This document shows positions 58,219 to 64,000 of a stretch of DNA of 64,000 bases, one piece after another. The translations under genes were made by a program, and so were the position numbers. The stretch is from the NCBI GenBank assembly GCA_000934385.1, contig KN880436.1, positions 248,001 to 312,000 on the forward strand. Reading direction: 5' to 3'. The notes beneath the pieces are model-generated. The model saw only the letters and a list, made by a program, of their open reading frames with translations, was not told the DNA's origin and made no database searches. Numbering within the stretch: position 1 is the stretch's first letter; each line of letters begins with the position of its first letter. Origin of the DNA: Cylindrobasidium torrendii FP15055 ss-10 (taxonomy: Eukaryota; Basidiomycota; Agaricomycetes; Agaricales; Physalacriaceae).

Positions 58219-60453
58219 ATGCATACCCGCGGGCGTTCCCGAGAGGTATCTCGAGCTGCCGAGGCGCGGAGGGCATCTGAGGAGCGGCGCCGCCACCGAC
58301 AACAACGTTCGTGCGCCCTCTCCGCCGTCGCGACCACCGGCGAGTCCATCCCGCAGCGGACGTCGCGACCAACCACAACACGCACAATGAAAAGGATAGA
58401 GGAAACACGTTTTAGCCAGATTGCCGCGTCGGAGCTTCAGGCAGGCCCGCCAGTGCCGAGACTTGGTGAGTCGCATGCACTAATTGGAATTTCGGCTATA
58501 ATAACTTTACTTCCAGCTACCATCACCACAAGGTCGTTCAGCATGGCAGACGATTCATCTTTATACGCGCCTAGCTTGACGTCGGACTCGGACTCGCTCT
58601 CACCGCCGCTCACAGCGTCCGACGTGGATTTTTGCGACTACTTCTACTGCGAGAGCCCGCCATCTCCTCCACACACGATCGAGGACCAACTGCACGTCGC
58701 CTATGCACACGACGACATTCATCTCGCCAAGATACTCCTCCTCAAACTCAAGGGCATTGAAGTCAATTCGGACGACGACCCGCGCATTGCGGCTGTCCAG
58801 GACGAGGACTTTGACGAGGCTTTCCTTCCACATGGTGCTTTGCTCACCGACGAGGAAGAACGTCGTGCCAAGGAAGCACATCGACAGGAACAGGAAAGAC
58901 GGCAGCGCCAGTCCTGGGAACGCCGGTGCCAACGCATATGGGAGAACGAGAAGATGCGGCTGCAGGAGGATAAGCTAAGGATCAAGGCAGCCAAGGCCCG
59001 AGCTGAAGAGGAGCGTCGCCTGCGCCAGAAGGAGCAGCAAAGGTCGTCGATGCACAAGACAAAGCTGTCGTATACTGCGCTACCTCAGTCACATACGCGT
59101 GCGCCCAGTTCCTCGTCATCTTTGCTCAGCATTCCACCCCCTACCCTCGACCTTCCGCCGCGGAGGAAGAGAAGCCGTGCGCAGACCCCAGCGCCCCAGA
59201 GTTTTGCCGTTTCCTTCGAGGAGACTCTCTCCGCCATGGAGGGACCACTTTTTCCCATTTCCAATGCCGAGCGCGGACAGACGCGTGCAGCATCATCGAT
59301 ATCCACGCTCACACGACAGGGCACCAGTCTCCATCCATTGGACGTCCTGCTCGATGCGGAAATTCTTCGCAGGGAGCCTGATGAACGTATACGTCGCCGC
59401 CGGAATGCGGATGCACCCAGATGTCTCTGTCGCACTCAGTCGTGGAGTTCGCTTTCGTCACCGAGTGACACAGACAACAGCGGCTCGTCCTTTTCGTCTG
59501 TATCCTCCGCATTCACGGATGTCTCGACGCCGTCTACCTCGCTTGAGTCGGCTTCTCACATGCAGCCTCCGAAGCGGCTGGTGGACGTATCTGACTGTCA
59601 CCGTTGCAGCGCTGCTGCCATTCCAACGACGCGACTGGCGGCAGTGCCATGCGACACCCATCCTCTTACGCCCGACTCTCCCACACCTAGACTCGCATCG
59701 CCCATCCCAGCTGTATCTCAGCCGAGAACATCTCGAAATCAGACCAAACCAGCTGCATCCAACACACGATTCGGCCGACTGATTCAACTAGCCAAAGGTT
59801 TTCAGAATGCATACATGCAAGCGATGGTCTATTCGGTCATGCCAACGGCCGACTTGTACCCCCAGACAATTGCCCATGCTGATGAGAGCAAGATAATCTC
59901 TTCGAATTGCCTGCCACATCTTCCGCTGCCTGAAGGGTATCGTGCCTCTCCTGCGCACGTCCGTGTGTTCCTCGAAGGTCTGGCAGAACTTGACTCTGAC
60001 TCGACCATTCTTCCATCGTCTTACGTTTGTCTGGATGGCGCTCCACGTAGGACGACACTGCCTTACTCTGCCCAGCCGACGAGGATATTCGAGAAGAGCA
60101 TGGCGCCGATGCCGTCGCCCATGCAGCGGTTCTACCACCAGACGTATCTGCGAGAGCGGTGCGGGGTGAAGGGGATGCGGTTGACGGACATCGACGCCGA
60201 CTTGTTCGGGCAGATGGGCAAGAGGCCGTATGTCGGATCGGGCGGACCGCGTCCGAGGTTGCGGATTATCCAGAACCCGGTCTTGATGCAGTACAAGGCG
60301 CTGAAGGGCGCAGTCAAGGCGCGCGGTGGGACGTTGGACAGTCCTGGGCTGAAGCGCGGTCCGATGGCGATGGGTCAGGAGAAGATGTTGAGCTATACGA
60401 TTGAGTGGAATCGGAGAAGTTTGTTGTGTCCCAATACCCAACACTCCGTATAG
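58219..60453 (+). CDS. Basidiomycete hypothetical protein with Arg/Glu coiled coil
   Basis: A frame of 744 codons from the ATG at 58219 to TAG at 60451-60453. A 51 bp stretch (58466-58516) has canonical GTGAGT...CCAG borders and a length divisible by three, so the frame is open with or without splicing. Translation might instead start at MADDSSLYAPSL (58543). Visible parts: an acidic region (DVDFCDYFYCES), a strongly charged coiled coil of about 80 residues (LLTDEEERRAKEAHRQEQ onward), a long Ser/Pro-rich disordered middle, and a more ordered C-terminal third (GFQNAYMQAMVYSVMP; MQRFYHQTYLRERCGVKGMR). I recognise no named domain. The C-terminal segment looks conserved in character and would be the best search query. 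Confidence 0.7.
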   Translation: MHTRGRSREVSRAAEARRASEERRRHRQQRSCALSAVATTGESIPQRTSRPTTTRTMKRIEETRFSQIAASELQAGPPVPRLGESHALIGISAIITLLPATITTRSFSMADDSSLYAPSLTSDSDSLSPPLTASDVDFCDYFYCESPPSPPHTIEDQLHVAYAHDDIHLAKILLLKLKGIEVNSDDDPRIAAVQDEDFDEAFLPHGALLTDEEERRAKEAHRQEQERRQRQSWERRCQRIWENEKMRLQEDKLRIKAAKARAEEERRLRQKEQQRSSMHKTKLSYTALPQSHTRAPSSSSSLLSIPPPTLDLPPRRKRSRAQTPAPQSFAVSFEETLSAMEGPLFPISNAERGQTRAASSISTLTRQGTSLHPLDVLLDAEILRREPDERIRRRRNADAPRCLCRTQSWSSLSSPSDTDNSGSSFSSVSSAFTDVSTPSTSLESASHMQPPKRLVDVSDCHRCSAAAIPTTRLAAVPCDTHPLTPDSPTPRLASPIPAVSQPRTSRNQTKPAASNTRFGRLIQLAKGFQNAYMQAMVYSVMPTADLYPQTIAHADESKIISSNCLPHLPLPEGYRASPAHVRVFLEGLAELDSDSTILPSSYVCLDGAPRRTTLPYSAQPTRIFEKSMAPMPSPMQRFYHQTYLRERCGVKGMRLTDIDADLFGQMGKRPYVGSGGPRPRLRIIQNPVLMQYKALKGAVKARGGTLDSPGLKRGPMAMGQEKMLSYTIEWNRRSLLCPNTQHSV

Positions 60454-63220
60454 ATTTCGTTCCTTCCGTCTTGCGTCTCAGGGATTTTTTGTGTTGTACT
60501 ATTAGGCTATTTGATTAGATTTCCCGAACCTTTGTTCACTACGTTTTGCTGTACATGTTGTTATTCGCCACCCTTACTTTTACCTACCCACAACCTTAGC
60601 TCGTCTCGTATTCGGAGCCTAATACCCTATGCTTTGTACATGCCAATACATGTTTCTTTATGCCCATACCCATCGCGAAGGTGTATGGCTGGCTGCGTAG
60701 TAGGTGAGCTTTCTCGAGTTATTTATCCGGGTCGACCTGTAAAAAACGTCCTCTTTTCCGCTTACACATGCTTCTAGTCGTCGTGCATCCCGTCAGCCTA
60801 TGGTGAGCAGCGAATATTTCATGCACGTCTTCTGCCCAGAAGACAAAGGTCTGAACCCTTCGCAACACGCAAATGGGTCCCAACATCTCCATGCGTTACA
60901 TGCGAGCTAGTGTACCACTGCATACTAATTAGTTGCAAACATGCGACAAATCGGGGGGCATTTATTAGCGTATTCAGACTCCAGAGCCGGTTTTTCGCGC
61001 TCCTACGATTTCCTGGTTAGGGACGTGTGAGCAAGTCACGACAGCGCGCCTAATGCTATCAAAGGTGTGCATCTACAATCATGAAATCTAAAGCCCTTGC
61101 CCTGCAGGTGTAACTGCCCTATTCCTACTCGTCGTGCATCCAAGGTTTCTGCGTAAAGTATCTGCCTGTGATTCAAGCCCTCACTGGCAAGCGCGCGGAA
61201 GATTGACGCCCGAGGTTATGAGAGGGACCACCCTCCAAGGCTAAGCTATGTACAAGTAAGAGTTGCAGAGTATCAGCATGCAACACAGGGTCAAGTGTGT
61301 GATTTTTCCTGCTCCATTTTGGGGGATATTCAACAACGAGAAAACAGAGAAGAGACGCCCGTGTTCGGTGTCCAACGGTTACTCTGACACTTTGCAACTC
61401 TGCACATAGAAGTACTTCTTGTTAGTGGACGTTCAATAGACGAGACCCATACGGTGGATTAACGACTGGAAGTATTGACCATTACATTGCAGCCCGAGGG
61501 CTTCTTTGCGGGGAGTGCTCAAGTCACAGCCATGTTGGTTCGATGTAACAATATGGGGGAAGTATTCGATCCACGCGAATAAATCGAGGGTGTGTATACA
61601 ATGGCTTCATCTGTCAACATCAGTTTGTTTGCCATCCCCACACAGATTTACCGCGCGTTCGGTGGGAAGATTTTTTCTTGTTCGTGGGTCTTCGTCAGGT
61701 CTTCGTGACCCGAGGCCGTGCACTTCGCATCGCCTGTCGTTCGAACTCGAAGCCTGTACGTACACAAGGTTCATGCCGCAGTATCATTGCGAAGTTAATT
61801 CGCTGCAAGGTTGTGACTCCTGGAACTGTATGGTTAGGGCCAAGCGAGTACTAGACCCGGCTGGAGGATGCTGTGGGCGGCGCTTTTCCGGAGCCTCACA
61901 TGCTCGTGTTCAATATTGAATCCCCTTCTGGGTGGACCGTGCAGTGATTGGTATGTCCCACCAATGTGCTGTATGTAAGCACATTACCCACATGTACCTA
62001 CCGGCTATCGATTCGTGTAGTAGCACGTTGTTTACATGCATGGATACGTTTGTTTCCTGGATGTTATTCCGGAAGCAGCTAGCCCTTACATGCCGAGTGG
62101 CACCTTGCGATCAATGATTGGGAGGATTAGGCTGTCGTAACTCGATTTTGTTGGTTTCAATTTGGGGAGCGTTGGCCGCCTAGGGAAGGCGGAGAATTTT
62201 TTGTAAGATAAATGGGAGTATCATACCCAGACCCATCCATTGCAGGGATGAGTTTTCCGGCCGTAAATCAGACGACGACGGTGTACAACAGCAGGGAAGA
62301 AGACTGCAGAAAATTGGCCGGCCGCTGTTAGCGCAGGGCCGTACGCCGTCCGGTTTGAGGGCGCATTTGAGGAGAGGAAGATCCCGTCTCTGATTCGGTA
62401 AGTTAAGCTCACAGAGTTACCAATGGACTTGGCCGAGAAATACAAAGTGGGGCATGCTATTAGTATGGGCAAGGAGGGCATGACCAACTAGCGTCTGTGT
62501 CTCAAGCTAGTACATCTATATGTGCCCTCAGCGGTGAAATATGGGTGAAATGGATGGAGTGTGTTATTGCGCAGGGACTCCAATGTGGAGGACTGCAGAC
62601 GGTGCAACGTCCAACTGGCGCAGGTCTTAGCAACCCAGTTTGGGTTAGTACTGAGAATATCAGACAGAGGTCACTCGGACGGCGTGATGCGAGCAGACTC
62701 CGAGAAAAGGACAGCAGCCACCTGGTTCATCAGAGATGTGGCGCCGGTGTGCGCCCTGCCCCCGGAAGAATCTAGGAATAGCGCGGGGACTCAGAATCAA
62801 ATATTCACATTCGGATGCGGCTCTACATTCCATCGAAATGTATTCACATATGCTTGTTGTCATGCACCGAACTTGCCCAACGACCGAATATTTTGTGAAG
62901 AAAGGCAGAGTTGGACAGTCTGGGAGCAAAGTCTGCGGAGAGGGGTAGGCGTGGGAACGTTTTGATGGCGCGTTGACGCGTTGATGGTGGTCAGCCGCCT
63001 TTCTTACACCCCATCCTCATCGCATCCACTCGCTTTCGTCTCATACGGTTTTACACATTGGTCAATTCGGATTGGAAGTTTCTCCTCGTCGTCGCATCTC
63101 GGAAAAGTCCCATAAACCGCCTGTGTTTTGACCTCTGCGCCAGCCGTCAAGAGTCGACCGTCCCTGTCATCAAACGCAGCTTACACCGACTTCCTCACCT
63201 TTAATTTTCTTGCAAACACA
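60454..63220. other. Gene-poor interval
   Basis: About 2.8 kb between two plus-strand genes. Frames up to about 140 codons exist (for example 61.5-61.9 kb), but none has signal, domain or splice support. The last ~200 bp is pyrimidine-rich, as expected just upstream of the next gene. Confidence 0.5.
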
Positions 63221-64000
63221 ATGTCTGGCATCGCAGGACTATCGGCCTCTGTCACCCGCATTCTCTTTTTGAGCGGATTCCCGAAGGAACTCAAGACAAA
63301 GGATATTCAGAGCGCATTTGCCGAATGGGAGGGCATAGGTGGTGGATTCAAGATTAAATGGCTGGATGATACAAGCCTGCTCATCGTGTTCACTGACCCG
63401 GCGACTGGTGCGTTGTGTTCGCCGCGCTGCGCGCTGTTGTCTCAAAACTGACAACGTGTTCCATTCCCGCAGCCAAGCGCGCGTACTTGAATGCCCTCGC
63501 CAACCCGCCCCCTATTCTCACATCGGCCGAGGGTGTCACTGCCATCATCAAACCATACGACGGCGCTGACGCCCAGAACGTGATCCAAAATGTGAACAAC
63601 CGGCACACGTCGACTGCGTCTCGCTCGCACAACCCGCGCTCGGCATCCATCTCTGTCTTCCCCCACAATCGCGGTGTCTCCGTATCAGCCGGCGCCCCTC
63701 CACCAAACTTCCGTGGCAACAATGGCGCAAACGGCGTGCCGTCGATTCCCGAATACCAGAATCACAACAACAAGAGTGGCAGTAACTCGCCTACGTTGCC
63801 TAATCTACCTACTCAGCCAACGCTCAATGCGCTTATCAACTCATCGCTGGGAGGGGAAGGTGCAAACAACGGGCTCCCTGCGGATCCAGCCATCTTGGCG
63901 AGCTCTGACCATCATGCGCTCAGTGGCCCAAGGATTGGCGATCCAGGCAAGAGGATGCTTGGGGCGGCGCTGGGCGTCCGACACCCAGGCCTGCCACCGC
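63221..64000 (+). CDS. RRM-like fold protein, R3HCC1L-like (5' part; cut by window edge)
   Basis: The ATG at 63221 opens MSGIAGLSASVTRILFLSGF. Exon 1 is 63221-63407 and exon 2 starts at 63473; the junction reads FTDPATAKRAYLNAL in frame. The pattern ILFLSGFPKELKTKDIQSAF, then FKIKWLDDTSLLIVF and ATAKRAYLNAL, is a divergent RNA-recognition-like fold. It resembles the C-terminal domain of R3HCC1-type and PARN-like proteins (KWxDDT motif). The following ~170 residues are Asn/Ser/Pro-rich and disordered. The frame runs off the right edge, so any downstream domain is not visible. Confidence 0.6.

Noticed and set aside
61506..61919. 137-codon plus-strand open frame
   Set aside because: No domain, no splice support, surrounded by stop-rich sequence.

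Overview
This window is nuclear DNA from a filamentous basidiomycete, most likely an Agaricomycete. The genes are split by many short GT-AG introns (roughly 45-60 bp), and none is arranged as a bacterial operon. Several families are typical of mushroom-forming fungi: F-box proteins with degenerate leucine-rich tails, a DUF6534-type seven-helix protein, and an MLKL-like helical domain joined to a TKL kinase. I see no ribosomal RNA, no CRISPR array and no intact tRNA.

Layout. 1-3.1 kb: MDM10 (cut by the window edge) and PET100 share an 89 bp head-to-head promoter, followed by an F-box gene. 3.4-8.9 kb: an 18-exon PDR-type ABC transporter on the minus strand. A 200 bp solo LTR with a 5 bp target duplication sits inside the exon encoding its second nucleotide-binding domain. 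9.7-17.5 kb: an Ssp120/nucleobindin-like EF-hand protein, convergent with DOP1. 17.7-25.6 kb: a GH27 alpha-galactosidase, an Ies4-like INO80 subunit, a secreted GH18 chitinase with a CBM5/12 tail, and a short-chain dehydrogenase. 26.3-28.0 kb: the DUF6534 membrane protein. 29.1-34.4 kb: a TBC RabGAP, RNase H1, and the first of two Rai1/DXO-like paralogues. 35.0-42.5 kb: a second F-box gene, a RecA-like protein without a Walker A motif, the MLKL-like/TKL kinase, an ING-type PHD protein and the second Rai1/DXO-like paralogue. 42.8-51.7 kb: SKI2, a Rab5-family GTPase and a Mei2-like RRM protein. 53.6-64 kb: an AIM9-like kinase-fold protein, a basidiomycete coiled-coil protein, and the start of an RRM-fold protein cut by the right edge. 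Gene-poor gaps lie at about 51.7-53.6, 55.6-58.2 and 60.5-63.2 kb.

Most genes are housekeeping and fall into themes rather than one pathway: mitochondrial biogenesis (MDM10, PET100, AIM9), endosome/Golgi traffic (DOP1, Rab5, TBC, Ssp120) and RNA handling (SKI2, RNase H1, the two Rai1/DXO-like proteins, the Mei2-like protein). The items most worth a second look are the LTR insertion in the transporter, which may be spliced out in frame; the MLKL-like/TKL kinase as a candidate cell-death or immune effector; and the Rai1/DXO-like pair, which have both lost the predicted catalytic lysine.
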